DNA from: Quadrisphaera sp. | Lineage (GTDB): Bacteria > Actinomycetota > Actinomycetes > Actinomycetales > Quadrisphaeraceae | Assembly (NCBI GenBank): GCA_029257185.1 | Contig: JARICT010000023.1 | Location: 1 to 49,666, forward strand | DNA length: 49,666 nt | Reading direction: 5' to 3' | Shown: positions 1 to 8,971 of the stretch, one piece after another | How the letters are laid out: each line of letters opens with the position of its first letter | Numbering within the stretch: position 1 is the stretch's first letter | The notes under the pieces: generated by a model | Databases searched by the model: none | Told to the model about the DNA's origin: nothing | Seen by the model: the letters and a program-made list of their open reading frames with translations, nothing else | Position numbers and translations under genes: made by a program

Positions 1-1289
1 GAGACCTCACCCGCGGCGCCGCCCACCACCCCGGACTGCACCGACGTCTCCTCCGCCGACGCCGAGATCTGCGACGACGACGCCGACAGCTCCTCCGAGG
101 CAGCAGCGACGGAGTCCGCGGACCCCACCACCGTGGCCATGACCTCCCGCAGCGCGACCACCGCTCCGTCCAGGGCGGCGGCCAGCGACCCCACCTCGTC
201 TCGGGCTTGCACGCCGCTCTGGCGCGTCAGGTCGCCCTGCGCCAACGCCTCGGCGACCTCGGAGACCCGCCGCAGCGGTGCGGTGATGCTGCGGACCACC
301 AGCAGGACGATCGCCACGACCGCCACGGTGACCAGCACCATGAGCGCGATCCCCAGCACCAGCGACCGCTGGGTCTCGCTCTGCTGCGCCGCCGTCTCGT
401 CGCTCAGGGCGCCAGCCACCTGGTCCTCGACGGCTTTGAGGGCGTCGATCCGTGCGGTGGCGTCGGCGAACCAGCTCGCGGGGTCGGTCTCGAACCCGCC
501 GGTCGTCGCCCGCTCCAGGGCGCGCTGCTCGGAGGCCGCGACGGCGGCGAACGCCGGCTCGGCGCTGAGCCGCTCGTACTCGGCCAGCGGCTCCGCCGGT
601 GCCAGCTGCACGAAGGTGCGCAGCTGGGCTTCCTGGACCGCCATGAGACCGCCGACCAGGGGGAGCTGACCCGAGGCGAACGTGTCGGCGGTGAAGACGC
701 TGCTCAGCTGGGCCCGCTCGATGCCCGCCTTCTCCTTGGCGGTCAGTAGCGCGAGGTAGGCCACGGCCTCGCGGGTGCGCTCGGGGTCCTGGGTGCTGGC
801 CGCCACCGAGGCGATCGAGTCGAGGAGGGCGGTGTTCACGCCCGTGTAGTAGCCGAGGTGGTCCGGCAGCGCTCCGGCGAAGGCGTCCACCTCGTCGCGC
901 TCCGCGCTGAGACCGGCCAGCTGCGCCGTGGCCTCGTCGACCGCGTCGGTCACGACCGTCGGGAGCGCGGCGCCGGAGGCGAGGTAGTCCTCCAGGGCGG
1001 ACTGCTGCTCGTCGACGGCGCTGCGGGCGTCCGTCAGCTCGGGCCCGAAACGGGCGCCCTGGGTGGAGAAGTAGATGCTCGTGGTGCCACGCTCGACCTG
1101 CGACGCGTGGACGAGGTCCCCGACGCTCACGGCGAGGTCCACCATCGCTGCGAGCTGGCGTGCCTGCTTCAGGTCACCGGCATCAGCCGCGGCGCGCTGG
1201 CCGAGGAAGATCACGAGGACGAGGAGCGGCAGCAGGCCGATGGCGAGCAGGCGGGTACGGACCTTGGTCCGCTGGAGGAAGGAAGTCAT
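1..1289 (-). CDS. Methyl-accepting chemotaxis protein, NIT-like sensor (3' part off window)
   Basis: Transmembrane chemoreceptor that would pass ligand signals to CheA/CheW. About 429 residues are visible. A membrane segment lies near residues 12-30, followed by an extracytoplasmic helical region of about 260 residues containing ASQVERGTTSIYF, the ERG-type signature of nitrate/nitrite-sensing (NIT, PF08376) domains. A second membrane segment (about residues 300-320) and a HAMP domain follow. The signalling domain is just beginning when the left edge cuts the gene, at a GAAGEVS stretch matching the two neighbouring receptors. The ATG start follows a purine-rich GAGAGAA; a GTG one codon upstream is also possible. 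The NIT assignment rests on the motif and helical character, so the ligand is unknown. It is transcribed separately from the next receptor, with a hairpin between them. Confidence 0.93.
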   Translation of the reverse strand, partial: MTSFLQRTKVRTRLLAIGLLPLLVLVIFLGQRAAADAGDLKQARQLAAMVDLAVSVGDLVHASQVERGTTSIYFSTQGARFGPELTDARSAVDEQQSALEDYLASGAALPTVVTDAVDEATAQLAGLSAERDEVDAFAGALPDHLGYYTGVNTALLDSIASVAASTQDPERTREAVAYLALLTAKEKAGIERAQLSSVFTADTFASGQLPLVGGLMAVQEAQLRTFVQLAPAEPLAEYERLSAEPAFAAVAASEQRALERATTGGFETDPASWFADATARIDALKAVEDQVAGALSDETAAQQSETQRSLVLGIALMVLVTVAVVAIVLLVVRSITAPLRRVSEVAEALAQGDLTRQSGVQARDEVGSLAAALDGAVVALREVMATVVGSADSVAAASEELSASSSQISASAEETSVQSGVVGGAAGEV

Positions 1290-1332
1290 CACGGTTCTCT
1301 CTGAAATCGTCAGGTCTGAGGTCTCAGTGGTG

Positions 1333-1360
1333 GTATCGGCCAGGTCGGCTGTGACCTGAA
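1333..1360 (-). promoter_or_regulatory. FliA/WhiG-like promoter for the first chemoreceptor
   Basis: On the minus strand TTCA is followed after 16 nt by GCCGATAC. This resembles the flagellar sigma-28 consensus (TAAA, 15-16 nt, GCCGATAA). It ends about 44 nt before the receptor start. Three more chemotaxis units in the window have the same arrangement. Confidence 0.5.
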
Positions 1361-1373
1361 CTCCGCCGGAACG

Positions 1374-1415
1374 CACCAGCGCCCCCGCGGACGGTGGTCC
1401 GCGGGGGCGCTGGTG
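1374..1415. terminator. Perfect 19-bp hairpin terminator
   Basis: Two 19-nt arms (1374-1392 and 1397-1415) are perfect reverse complements around a GGTG loop. It sits just beyond the stop codon of the second receptor (minus strand) and upstream of the first. There is no U-tract, as is usual for actinobacterial hairpin terminators. Confidence 0.75.
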
Positions 1416-1455
1416 GTCGCTGCTGATGGCACCGCCGGCGACGGTGCCGGCGCCG

Positions 1456-2937
1456 TCAGTACGTGAAGCGGGAGACGGTCGAGCGCAGGCCCGCCGCCAT
1501 CGAGGCCAGCTCGTCGACCGCCGTGCGGGACTGCGTCAGCGCCGCCGTCGTGGACTCCGCCGACGCGGACACCCCGTCGATGTTCGCCGCGATCTGCTCC
1601 GACCCCGCCGCCGCCTCGGTGACCGAGCGCGACATCTCGTTCGTCGTCGCCGTCTGCTCCTCCACCGCCGAGGCGATCGTCAGCTGGAAGTCGTTGATCC
1701 GCGCGATGATCGCGCTGATCTCCTCGATCGCCGTCACCGCACCCGTCGTCCCGGCCTGGATCGCGGCGACCCGCCCCGCGATGTCCTCCGTGGCCCGCGC
1801 GGTCTCCTGCGCCAGCTCCTTGACCTCACCGGCCACCACCGCGAACCCCTTGCCCGCCTCACCGGCGCGAGCGGCCTCGATCGTGGCGTTCAGGGCCAGG
1901 AGGTTCGTCTGCTCGGCGATCGAGGTGATCACCTTCACCACCGCACCGATCTCCTGGCTCGAGACCCCCAGGCGCCCCACCTCCTCGCTGGCGCCACCCG
2001 CGACGGTCACCGCCGAAGCGGCCACCCGCACCGCCTCGTTCGCCGACTGCGCGATCTCCCGGATCGACGCGCCCATCTCCTCGCTGCCCGCCGCCGCCGT
2101 CGCCACGTTGCGCGAGACCTCACCGGCCGCCGAGGACACCACGCCCGACTGCACCGACGTCTCCTGCGCCGACGCGGAGATCTGCGACGACGTCGCCGAC
2201 AGCTCCTCCGACGCCGCAGCCACGGAGTCGGCAGAACCCACCACCGAGACCATCACCTGGCGCAGCCCAGCGACGGCGCCGTCCAGCGCAGCCGCCGTGC
2301 GCCCCACCTCGTCTCCCTGGTCCACACCGCTGGTGCGCGTCAGGTCGCCGGCCGCCAGCGCGGTCGCCACGCCCATGACCGCCCCGGGCGGCCGGATGAT
2401 CCGCCGGGCCACGAGCGCCGCGATCGCGAGCACCACGAGGGTGCCGAGCACGATGGCGGCCACCGAGAGCCAGGTCGCGACGTCCTTGGCGCCGTCGGCC
2501 TCGGCCCTGACGTCGTCCTCGCGCCCCTCGAGCGACTCCTTCAGCTCCGCGGTGGTGTCGAGGATCTCGAAGTAGATGGGCCAGGCACCGTCCATCAGCA
2601 GGGCGTCGCCCGCCGCGGTGGTCGCGGGGCTGACCTGGGCGTAGAGGGCGACGACCTGCTCGTCCGTCGCGAGGAAGTCGTCGTACAGGGCGGTGATCTT
2701 CTCCCGCGCCGCGGACTCCTCGGCGTTCAGGGGGTCCTGCGCCGTCGCGTCGAGGTCCGTGAGCAGCTGCTCGGAGAGGTCGGCGAAGCCGACGATGTGG
2801 TGGGCGTCCTCGAGCTCGTTGATCTCCTGGCGGGTGGACGCCGCGTCGTTCAGCCCCACCAGCGCGACGGCGCCCACCGCGATCGCCGCAGCCACGCCCG
2901 CGACCGCCCACGCGTGCTGGGCGGCGTTCTCGTCCAT
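1456..2937 (-). CDS. Methyl-accepting chemotaxis protein, short four-helix-bundle-like sensor
   Basis: 493-residue chemoreceptor. Membrane segment at about 8-28, a short helical extracytoplasmic sensor (about 29-157), a second membrane segment at 158-178, HAMP at about 180-235, then the cytoplasmic signalling hairpin. The hairpin tip carries [19 protein letters not shown], the hallmark that binds CheA/CheW. The protein ends in FTY, as does the next receptor. Its signalling domain is almost identical, also at DNA level, to that of the gene at 3067-4698, so the two are recent paralogues or have undergone gene conversion, while the sensors differ. HAMP begins RRIIRPPG, where a single proline followed by L/I is more common. 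ATG follows AGAAGAGAG. Confidence 0.95.
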   Translation of the reverse strand: MDENAAQHAWAVAGVAAAIAVGAVALVGLNDAASTRQEINELEDAHHIVGFADLSEQLLTDLDATAQDPLNAEESAAREKITALYDDFLATDEQVVALYAQVSPATTAAGDALLMDGAWPIYFEILDTTAELKESLEGREDDVRAEADGAKDVATWLSVAAIVLGTLVVLAIAALVARRIIRPPGAVMGVATALAAGDLTRTSGVDQGDEVGRTAAALDGAVAGLRQVMVSVVGSADSVAAASEELSATSSQISASAQETSVQSGVVSSAAGEVSRNVATAAAGSEEMGASIREIAQSANEAVRVAASAVTVAGGASEEVGRLGVSSQEIGAVVKVITSIAEQTNLLALNATIEAARAGEAGKGFAVVAGEVKELAQETARATEDIAGRVAAIQAGTTGAVTAIEEISAIIARINDFQLTIASAVEEQTATTNEMSRSVTEAAAGSEQIAANIDGVSASAESTTAALTQSRTAVDELASMAAGLRSTVSRFTY

Positions 2938-2996
2938 GGCTCTCTTCTGTCGGTGCCCAGAGGCTCCCGCCGGCTCGGTCGGCGGCGCGTCGAGGT

Positions 2997-3024
2997 GTGT
3001 CGGCAGGTGGGGCGGGCGACTTCA
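2997..3024 (-). promoter_or_regulatory. FliA-like promoter for the second chemoreceptor
   Basis: TGAA, 16 nt, GCCGACAC on the minus strand, ending about 60 nt before the ATG at 2937. It has the same spacing and GCCGA core as the boxes before the other chemotaxis genes. It overlaps a weak GGCGGG/CCCGCC hairpin at about 3011-3030 that may end the upstream receptor transcript. Confidence 0.4.
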
Positions 3025-3066
3025 CCCGCCGGGGCGCTGAGGACCGCGTCCACCGACGCGGGCGGC

Positions 3067-4698
3067 TCAGTACGTGAACGCGGCGACCTGGGCGCGCAGC
3101 TGCGTGGACAGCTCCGCCAGCTGCACCGCGGAGGACCGGGTCTGGCTCACCGCCGCCGCGGTCGCCTCCGCCGCCGCCGAGACGGCGTCGATGTTCGCGG
3201 CGATCTGCCCCGAGCCCGACGCCGCCTCGGTCACCGAGCGGGACATCTCGTTCGTCGTCGCCGTCTGCTCCTCCACCGCCGAGGCGATGGTCAGCTGGAA
3301 GTCGTTGATCCGCGCGATGATGGCGCTGATCTGCTCGATCGCACCCACGGCGCCGGTGGTGTCGCTCTGGATCGCCGCCACCTTCGAGGCGATGTCCTCC
3401 GTGGCCCGCGCGGTCTCCTGCGCCAGCTCCTTGACCTCACCGGCCACCACCGCGAACCCCTTCCCCGCCTCACCGGCACGGGCAGCCTCGATCGTGGCGT
3501 TCAGCGCGAGGAGGTTCGTCTGCTCGGCGATCGAGGTGATCACCTTCACCACCGCACCGATCTCCTGCGAGGAGATCCCCAGCGTGGTGATCCGGTCGTT
3601 CGTGGACGCCGCCACCGTCACCGCCTCACCGGCCACGCGCACCGCCTCGTTCGCGGACTGCGCGATCTCCCGGATCGACGCGCCCATCTCCTCCGAGCCC
3701 GCCGCCGCCGTCGCCACGCTGCGCGAGACCTCACCGGCCGCCGAGGACACCGCGCCTGACTGCGCGCTCGTCTCCGCCGCCGCCGCCGAGATGGCGCCCG
3801 ACGCCGCGTCCAGCTGCGACGACGACGACGCCACCGCGTCCGCGGAGACCACCAGGGACGCCACCAGCGTGCTGACCTCGTCCATCGCCCCGTCCAGGGC
3901 GGCGCCGGTGCGCCCGAGCTCCGAGGCGCTGGTCAGACCGGTCCGCTCGGTGAGGTTGCGCTGCTTCATGGCGTCGGCGACCGCGCGGATCCTCGCCAGC
4001 GGAGAGAGCAGGGCGCGGGTGAGCAGCAGGGCCATGACGCCCGCGAGCACCGCCGCCACGAGGCCCGACGTGATCATGAGCAGGGTCGAGCGCTGCTGGG
4101 CGGAGGCCTGCTCCTCGAGGATGGCCGCGTTGCGCTCGAGCGTCGAGGCAGAGATCTCGTCGGAGATCGCCAGCACCTCCTCGTACGCCGCTCCCGCAGG
4201 CCCCTCGTTGATCGAGCTCATGGCCTCGACGATGCCCTCGTCGGTACCGGGCGAGATCCACTCGACGATCTGGTCGTCCCACCCGAAGAAGTTGTCCCAC
4301 GCCGGCCGGAGGCGCTCGAAGGCCACCAGCTCGTCGGCGTCGAACACCGACGTGTCGACCTCGTCGAGCCACTGGTAGACGCCCTCCTTCGTCTCCAGGA
4401 AGCCGGCGCGGTTGTAGCTGTCCTCCGCCAGGGCGAACTCGGGCCCGAACGCCGCGGCGTCGGAGACCACCAGCCCCTGCCACCCGGTGGCGTCGACGAT
4501 CTGGTACTCCATCGTCTTGACGTTGAGCAGCGCCTGCTGGGTGACGCCGATCTGCGCGGACAGCTGTCGCTGCTCACGCAGCGCGAGGCTCCCCACGGCG
4601 GCACAGCCGAGCACGAGCAGGGCGATCAGCCCGAACGTCACGTACAGGCGGGTGCGGACGCTGGTGTCCGCGAGGGAGCGGGAGCGGGAGCGAGGCAT
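3067..4698 (-). CDS. Methyl-accepting chemotaxis protein, large helical sensor
   Basis: 543-residue chemoreceptor. Membrane segments at about 17-39 and 206-228 flank a 165-residue extracytoplasmic sensor rich in Trp, Asp and Glu, for which I recognise no ligand motif. HAMP (about 229-282) and the canonical signalling domain follow, with the [19 protein letters not shown] tip and an FTY C-terminus. The start is well supported: AGGAG lies 9-10 nt before the ATG. It is divergent from cheA across a 248-bp intergenic region. That region holds promoter-like boxes for both genes and an inverted repeat CCGGCTCC/GGAGCCGG at 4844-4882. Confidence 0.95.
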   Translation of the reverse strand: MPRSRSRSLADTSVRTRLYVTFGLIALLVLGCAAVGSLALREQRQLSAQIGVTQQALLNVKTMEYQIVDATGWQGLVVSDAAAFGPEFALAEDSYNRAGFLETKEGVYQWLDEVDTSVFDADELVAFERLRPAWDNFFGWDDQIVEWISPGTDEGIVEAMSSINEGPAGAAYEEVLAISDEISASTLERNAAILEEQASAQQRSTLLMITSGLVAAVLAGVMALLLTRALLSPLARIRAVADAMKQRNLTERTGLTSASELGRTGAALDGAMDEVSTLVASLVVSADAVASSSSQLDAASGAISAAAAETSAQSGAVSSAAGEVSRSVATAAAGSEEMGASIREIAQSANEAVRVAGEAVTVAASTNDRITTLGISSQEIGAVVKVITSIAEQTNLLALNATIEAARAGEAGKGFAVVAGEVKELAQETARATEDIASKVAAIQSDTTGAVGAIEQISAIIARINDFQLTIASAVEEQTATTNEMSRSVTEAASGSGQIAANIDAVSAAAEATAAAVSQTRSSAVQLAELSTQLRAQVAAFTY

Positions 4699-4746
4699 GG
4701 CGGTCGGGTCTCCTGGGGGGTGAGTGGTGGCGTGCTGTTCCCAGAG

Positions 4747-4774
4747 GTCTCGGCAGGAACGATCAGCAGGTGAA
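4747..4774 (-). promoter_or_regulatory. FliA-like promoter for the third chemoreceptor
   Basis: TTCA, 16 nt, GCCGAGAC on the minus strand, about 49 nt before the receptor ATG. The -35 element is identical to the one before the first receptor. Confidence 0.4.
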
Positions 4775-4848
4775 GCGCAGCGAGGCCTCCATCACGCGCT
4801 CGTCACCGCGGGACGGCCCCGGCCGGGGCTCTCGGCGCGATCGCCGGC

Positions 4849-4876
4849 TCCAGGTTCGGGCCGTTGCTGCCGATGG
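4849..4876 (+). promoter_or_regulatory. FliA-like promoter for cheA-cheW
   Basis: TCCA, 16 nt, GCCGATGG on the plus strand, about 70 nt before the cheA ATG. The GCCGATGG element overlaps the right arm of the 4844-4882 inverted repeat, so a repressor or RNA hairpin could also act here. Confidence 0.4.
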
Positions 4877-4946
4877 AGCCGGAGTCGCCCGTCAGGGGCG
4901 ACGGCGGCGCAGGACCCCGCCGCCACGCGAACGCGGAAGGACACCG

Positions 4947-7343
4947 ATGGACGGCATCGACGAGATCGTCGGCGAGTTCCTCGTGGAGAGCTACGAGAAC
5001 CTCGACCAGCTCGACCGCGACCTCGTCGCCCTCGAGGCAGACCCGGGAGAGCGCGACCTGCTGTCGAGCGTCTTCCGCACCATCCACACCATCAAGGGCA
5101 CGTCGGGCTTCCTCGCCTTCCACCAGCTGGAGGCGGTGGCCCACGTCGGCGAGAACCTGCTGGCCAAGCTCCGCGACGGCCTCATGACGATGGACCACGG
5201 GAAGACGGACGTCCTGCTGAGGATGGTCGACACGGTCCGCGCCCTGCTGGCCTCCATCGAGGCCACCGGCGCCGAGCAGGGCGTCGACGTGGACCCGGTC
5301 GTCGCGGCCATCTCCGCCCACCTGGAGGACGCGCCCGCCGTCGCGGAGGCGCCGCCGGAGGCGAGCGCCGAGGCCGACGTCGACGAGGCGAGCGACCCCC
5401 TCGAGGTCGCCGTGGCCGAGCTCCCGGTCAGCATCCCGGTCGACGGGGGCGCGGCGGTCGTGACGGTGGACGTCGTGCCCGCCGAGCCTCCCGCGCCCGA
5501 CCCGGCACCGGGCCCGGCTCCCGAGCCGGCACCGGCGGCCAAGGAGAAGCCGGCCGCCGGCGGCGCGCAGAAGCGCAGCGCCGCGGACTCCTCCGTCCGG
5601 GTGGACACCGAGCTCCTCGACGACCTGATGCGCCTGGTCGGCGAGCTGGTGCTGACCCGCAACCAGATCGTGCAGCAGACCACCGCGGCGGCGGCGAAGA
5701 CCACCGACATGGAGCTGCTGAGCGCCACCCAGCGCCTCAACCTCATCGCCTCCGAGCTGCAGGAGGGCGTCATGAAGACGCGCATGCAGCCCATCGACGC
5801 GCTGTGGAACAAGTTCCCGCGGGTGGTCCGTGACCTGGGGGCGCAGTGCGGGAAGCACGTGCGCCTGGAGATGGTCGGCAAGGACACCGAGCTGGACCGC
5901 ACGCTGCTCGAGGCCGTGAAGGACCCGCTGACCCACCTGATCCGCAACTCCGTGGACCACGGCATCGAGACGCCGGACGTCCGGATCAGCGCCGGGAAGG
6001 CGCCCGAGGGCGTCCTCACGCTGCGCGCCCGTCACGAGAGCGGCCAGGTCCTCGTGGAGGTGGTCGACGACGGGGGCGGGATCGACGGCGTCAAGATCGG
6101 CGCGAAGGGCGTCGAGAAGGGCGTCATCTCCCAGGCCGACGCGGACCGCATGAACCCCACCGAGCTGCTCCAGCTCATCTTCGCGCCCGGCTTCTCCACG
6201 GCGGCCGCCGTCACCAACGTCTCCGGGCGCGGGGTGGGCATGGACGTCGTGAAGACGAACATCGAGGCCATCGGCGGCACCATCGAGGTGGAGTCCGTCC
6301 CCGGCGAGGGGACGGTGTGCCGGCTGCGCATCCCCCTGACCCTGGCCATCGTGCCGGCGCTGACCATCACCTGCGCCGGGGAGCGGTACGCGCTGCCGCA
6401 GGTGAGCCTGCTCGAGCTGGTGGCCCTGGACGCCGAGAAGGCCGCCACCGCCGTGGAGACCGTCGGCGGGGCGCCGGTGTACCGGCTGCGCGGTGAGCTG
6501 CTGCCCATGGTGGTGCTCGCCGACGTGCTCGGCCTGGAGGCCCAGTCGACGCGCACCGTCGACGACGGGATCGTCATGGCGGTGCTCCGCAGCGAGGGCA
6601 AGCGGTTCGGCCTGGTGGTCGACAAGATCATCAACACGGAGGAGATCGTCGTCAAGGCGGTCTCGGCCCAGCTCAAGGTCGTGGGCCTGTACTCGGGGGC
6701 GACCATCCTCGGAGACGGGGCGGTGGCGCTGATCCTCGACGTCCAGGCCCTCGCCCGCCGGGCCATGCGCGCCGACGGGCCCGACCGCGTCGCGGCGGAG
6801 ACCGGCTCCGCGCTCGTCACGTCGTCGCGCCGCTCGGACCAGGTGCTGGTCTGCGACGTGGGTGGTGGCCGCCGGGCCGCCATCCCGCTGCCGCTGGTCA
6901 CCCGTCTGGAGCGGCTGCCCGCCGCCAGCGTGGAGAGCGTCGGGCACCGCGAGGTGGTGCAGTACCGCGGGGCGATCCTGCCCCTGGTGCGCGCCAGCGA
7001 CCACCTCGGCAGCAGCATGACCGCCGCGGAGATCGCCGACCGGCCGACCGACGACCTCGAGGTGGTGGTCTTCAGCGAGCACGGCCGCTCCGTCGCCCTG
7101 GTGGTCCGCGAGGTGCTCGACGTCGTCGACGCCGCGGCCGCGACCCCCTCTGACGTCCTCGACCACGGGCTGCTCGGCTCGATGGTGGTCGACGACCGCG
7201 TCACCGAGCTGCTCGACGTCCGCTCCGCGGTCATCGCGGCCGACCCGCACTTCTACGACGACGAGGACGACGGGGCGCCGGACGTCGCCTCGCTCGGGGC
7301 CCTCGCCGGAGCGAGCACCGGACCCTCTGGAGGAACAGCATGA
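4947..7343 (+). CDS. cheA: Chemotaxis histidine kinase CheA with a second C-terminal CheW-like domain
   Basis: 798-residue cytoplasmic kinase that autophosphorylates and passes phosphate to CheY. P1/Hpt occupies residues 1-105, with the phospho-accepting His47 in IHTIKGTSGF. Residues about 110-210 are an acidic Ala/Pro linker; I see no P2 (CheY-docking) domain there. P3 dimerisation starts near 212 (LLDDLMRLVGELV). The ATPase domain has NSVDHG (about 333), DDGGGID (about 374) and GRGVGMDVV (about 428). A first CheW-like P5 spans about 458-615. A second, weaker CheW-like region covers about 628-780, ending in LLGSMVVDDRVTELLDV. Ordinary CheA has one P5. The ATG was chosen because GGAAGG precedes it and P1 begins immediately. 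It overlaps cheW by 4 nt. Confidence 0.97.
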   Translation: MDGIDEIVGEFLVESYENLDQLDRDLVALEADPGERDLLSSVFRTIHTIKGTSGFLAFHQLEAVAHVGENLLAKLRDGLMTMDHGKTDVLLRMVDTVRALLASIEATGAEQGVDVDPVVAAISAHLEDAPAVAEAPPEASAEADVDEASDPLEVAVAELPVSIPVDGGAAVVTVDVVPAEPPAPDPAPGPAPEPAPAAKEKPAAGGAQKRSAADSSVRVDTELLDDLMRLVGELVLTRNQIVQQTTAAAAKTTDMELLSATQRLNLIASELQEGVMKTRMQPIDALWNKFPRVVRDLGAQCGKHVRLEMVGKDTELDRTLLEAVKDPLTHLIRNSVDHGIETPDVRISAGKAPEGVLTLRARHESGQVLVEVVDDGGGIDGVKIGAKGVEKGVISQADADRMNPTELLQLIFAPGFSTAAAVTNVSGRGVGMDVVKTNIEAIGGTIEVESVPGEGTVCRLRIPLTLAIVPALTITCAGERYALPQVSLLELVALDAEKAATAVETVGGAPVYRLRGELLPMVVLADVLGLEAQSTRTVDDGIVMAVLRSEGKRFGLVVDKIINTEEIVVKAVSAQLKVVGLYSGATILGDGAVALILDVQALARRAMRADGPDRVAAETGSALVTSSRRSDQVLVCDVGGGRRAAIPLPLVTRLERLPAASVESVGHREVVQYRGAILPLVRASDHLGSSMTAAEIADRPTDDLEVVVFSEHGRSVALVVREVLDVVDAAAATPSDVLDHGLLGSMVVDDRVTELLDVRSAVIAADPHFYDDEDDGAPDVASLGALAGASTGPSGGTA

Positions 7344-7810
7344 GCACCGCCACCGCACCGCCGCCGGCCACCGCGAAGGCCAGGCGCAGCCCGACCCAGC
7401 AGTTCACCACCTTCTGGCTCGCCGGGAACCTCTACGGGGTCGAGGTCGAGCACGTCCAGGAGGTCCTGCGCTCGCAGGAGCTGACGCGGGTGCCGCAGGC
7501 CCCCGAGGCGGTCGCGGGGCTGCTGAACCTCCGCGGCCAGGTGGTCACCGCCATCGAGCTCCGCACCCGCCTGGGGCTGGAGCCCCGGGGTGAGGACGAG
7601 AAGGCGATCCTCGTGGTGGTGCGCCTGCACGGCGAGGTCGTCAGCCTGCTCGCGGACGCCATCGGCGACGTCGCCGACGTCGCCGAGGACGCCTTCGAGG
7701 TGCCGCCCGACACCCTCGCGGGGTCGGTGCGAGAGCTCATCCGCGGCGCCTACAAGCTCGACGGGCGCCTCCTCCTGGCCCTGGACGTCGGCCGCGCCGT
7801 CAACGTCTGA
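7340..7810 (+). CDS. cheW: Chemotaxis coupling protein CheW
   Basis: 156 residues. After a short Ala/Pro/Thr-rich tail, a single CheW domain covers about 20-154. LLNLRGQVVTAIELRTRLGL is the conserved core strand-loop that contacts receptors and CheA P5. It joins the three receptors to CheA in the polar array. The start overlaps the cheA stop (ATGA) and has GGAGG about 6 nt upstream, so the two are translationally coupled. No cheR, cheB, cheY or flagellar genes lie in the visible downstream region. Confidence 0.96.
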   Translation: MSTATAPPPATAKARRSPTQQFTTFWLAGNLYGVEVEHVQEVLRSQELTRVPQAPEAVAGLLNLRGQVVTAIELRTRLGLEPRGEDEKAILVVVRLHGEVVSLLADAIGDVADVAEDAFEVPPDTLAGSVRELIRGAYKLDGRLLLALDVGRAVNV

Positions 7811-7865
7811 GGCGGGTCCGAGGCAGGTCCGAGGCGGGTCCGAGGCGGGCCCGGGGCGGGTCCGG
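7811..7865. repeat. Five 11-bp tandem repeats after cheW
   Basis: Five contiguous copies of the 11-mer GGCGGGTCCGA begin directly after the cheW stop codon. Copy 2 has A for G at position 4; copies 4 and 5 differ at one to three positions. No gene overlaps. The rest of the gap (7866-7989) shows only the strong ribosome-binding site of the next gene. Confidence 0.85.
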
Positions 7866-7989
7866 GGCAGCGCGGTGCCGGGGTGCCGAGGGAAGATCGG
7901 TCTCGCCCCTGCCGTTGCAGGGTGTGGCGCGCAGGTCCGCACGCCGCCGGCGCCGGACCTGCGCCACCACGACCGAAGAGGAGGCCGCC

Positions 7990-8964
7990 GTGCTCGACCC
8001 GCACGAGCTGTACGAGGTGCTCGCCACCGGACCGGCGCAGCCGCAGACCCCGGACGGCCCCGCCGGGGACGCGGTGACGTCGGAGGACCCCGCGTTCGCG
8101 CCGCTGGTGATGGTGCACGCCCTCTCCGGTTTCGTGGACGCCGGCTCCGCCTCGTCCCTGGCCGTGAACCACCTCCTGGCGGAGCTGAGCAACCGCGTCG
8201 TCGCCCGCTTCGACGTGGACCAGCTCTTCGACTACCGCGCACGCCGCCCCCGGATGGTCTTCGAGGGTGACCGCTTCACGTCCGTGGACCTCCCCGAGCT
8301 GGTGCTCCACGAGGTGCGCGACACCTCCGACCGCCGCTTCCTGCTCCTGACCGGCCCGGAGCCGGACGTGCAGTGGCAGCGGTTCGCCGCGGCCGTCGAA
8401 CAGCTCACCCAGCACTTCGGCGTGGACCTCGCCGTGGGGCTCCAGGGGGTGCCGTGGGCGGCGCCGCACACCCGGCCCGTGGGCATGACCGCCCACGCCT
8501 CGGACCGGATGCTGATCTCCGGCCGGCCTCGCTGGTTCGGCCAGATCGAGGTTCCCGGCCACGCCGGGTCCTTCCTGGAGCTGCACCTGGACCAGGCCGG
8601 GATGTCCTCCATGGGGTTCTCGGTCCACGTGCCCCACTACCTCGCTCAGTCCGAGTTCCCCTCCGCCGCGGTGACGCTGCTGACCGCCCTCGGCGAGGCC
8701 ACCGGGTTGACCCTGCCCCTGTCCGGTCTCGCGGAGGCCGCGCAGTCGGTCCTCGTCGACGTCGACGAGCAGGTGGCCGCCTCCACCGAGACGTCGGCCG
8801 CCGTGGAGTCCCTGGAGCGCCAGTACGACGCCGTGACCGCGGGCCGCGGCCTCCTGGCGCCGGGCCAGGAGGGTGCCATGCCGCTGCTGCCCGACGACGA
8901 GATGGCCGACGGGGACCAGCTGGCCGCCGAGCTGGAGCGCTACCTCCGGGCCGAGGACGGCTGA
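7990..8964 (+). CDS. PAC2-family protein
   Basis: 324-residue soluble protein of the PAC2 family (PF09754, related to eukaryotic proteasome assembly chaperone 2), common in actinobacteria and of unknown bacterial function. Family features seen are VMVHALSGFVDAGSASSL near residue 40, FDVDQLFDYRARRP near 77, LLLTGPEPDVQW, and HTRPVGMTAHASD about residue 165. The GTG start is set by GAGGAGG 5 nt upstream; an in-frame ATG 75 nt earlier would add an unconvincing Arg-rich tail. A proteasome activator (Bpa) is encoded 33 kb away, but a link to the proteasome is only inferred from the family name. Confidence 0.9.
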   Translation: MLDPHELYEVLATGPAQPQTPDGPAGDAVTSEDPAFAPLVMVHALSGFVDAGSASSLAVNHLLAELSNRVVARFDVDQLFDYRARRPRMVFEGDRFTSVDLPELVLHEVRDTSDRRFLLLTGPEPDVQWQRFAAAVEQLTQHFGVDLAVGLQGVPWAAPHTRPVGMTAHASDRMLISGRPRWFGQIEVPGHAGSFLELHLDQAGMSSMGFSVHVPHYLAQSEFPSAAVTLLTALGEATGLTLPLSGLAEAAQSVLVDVDEQVAASTETSAAVESLERQYDAVTAGRGLLAPGQEGAMPLLPDDEMADGDQLAAELERYLRAEDG

Positions 8965-8971
8965 CCCCGGC

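Noticed and set aside
1426-3759. 777-codon open frame on the plus strand opposite two receptors
   Set aside because: Arg/His/Gly-rich translation without domains; a GC-bias shadow of the receptor genes.
4803-7358. 851-codon open frame opposite cheA
   Set aside because: Composition is typical of antisense frames in GC-rich DNA; cheA on the other strand has full domain support.
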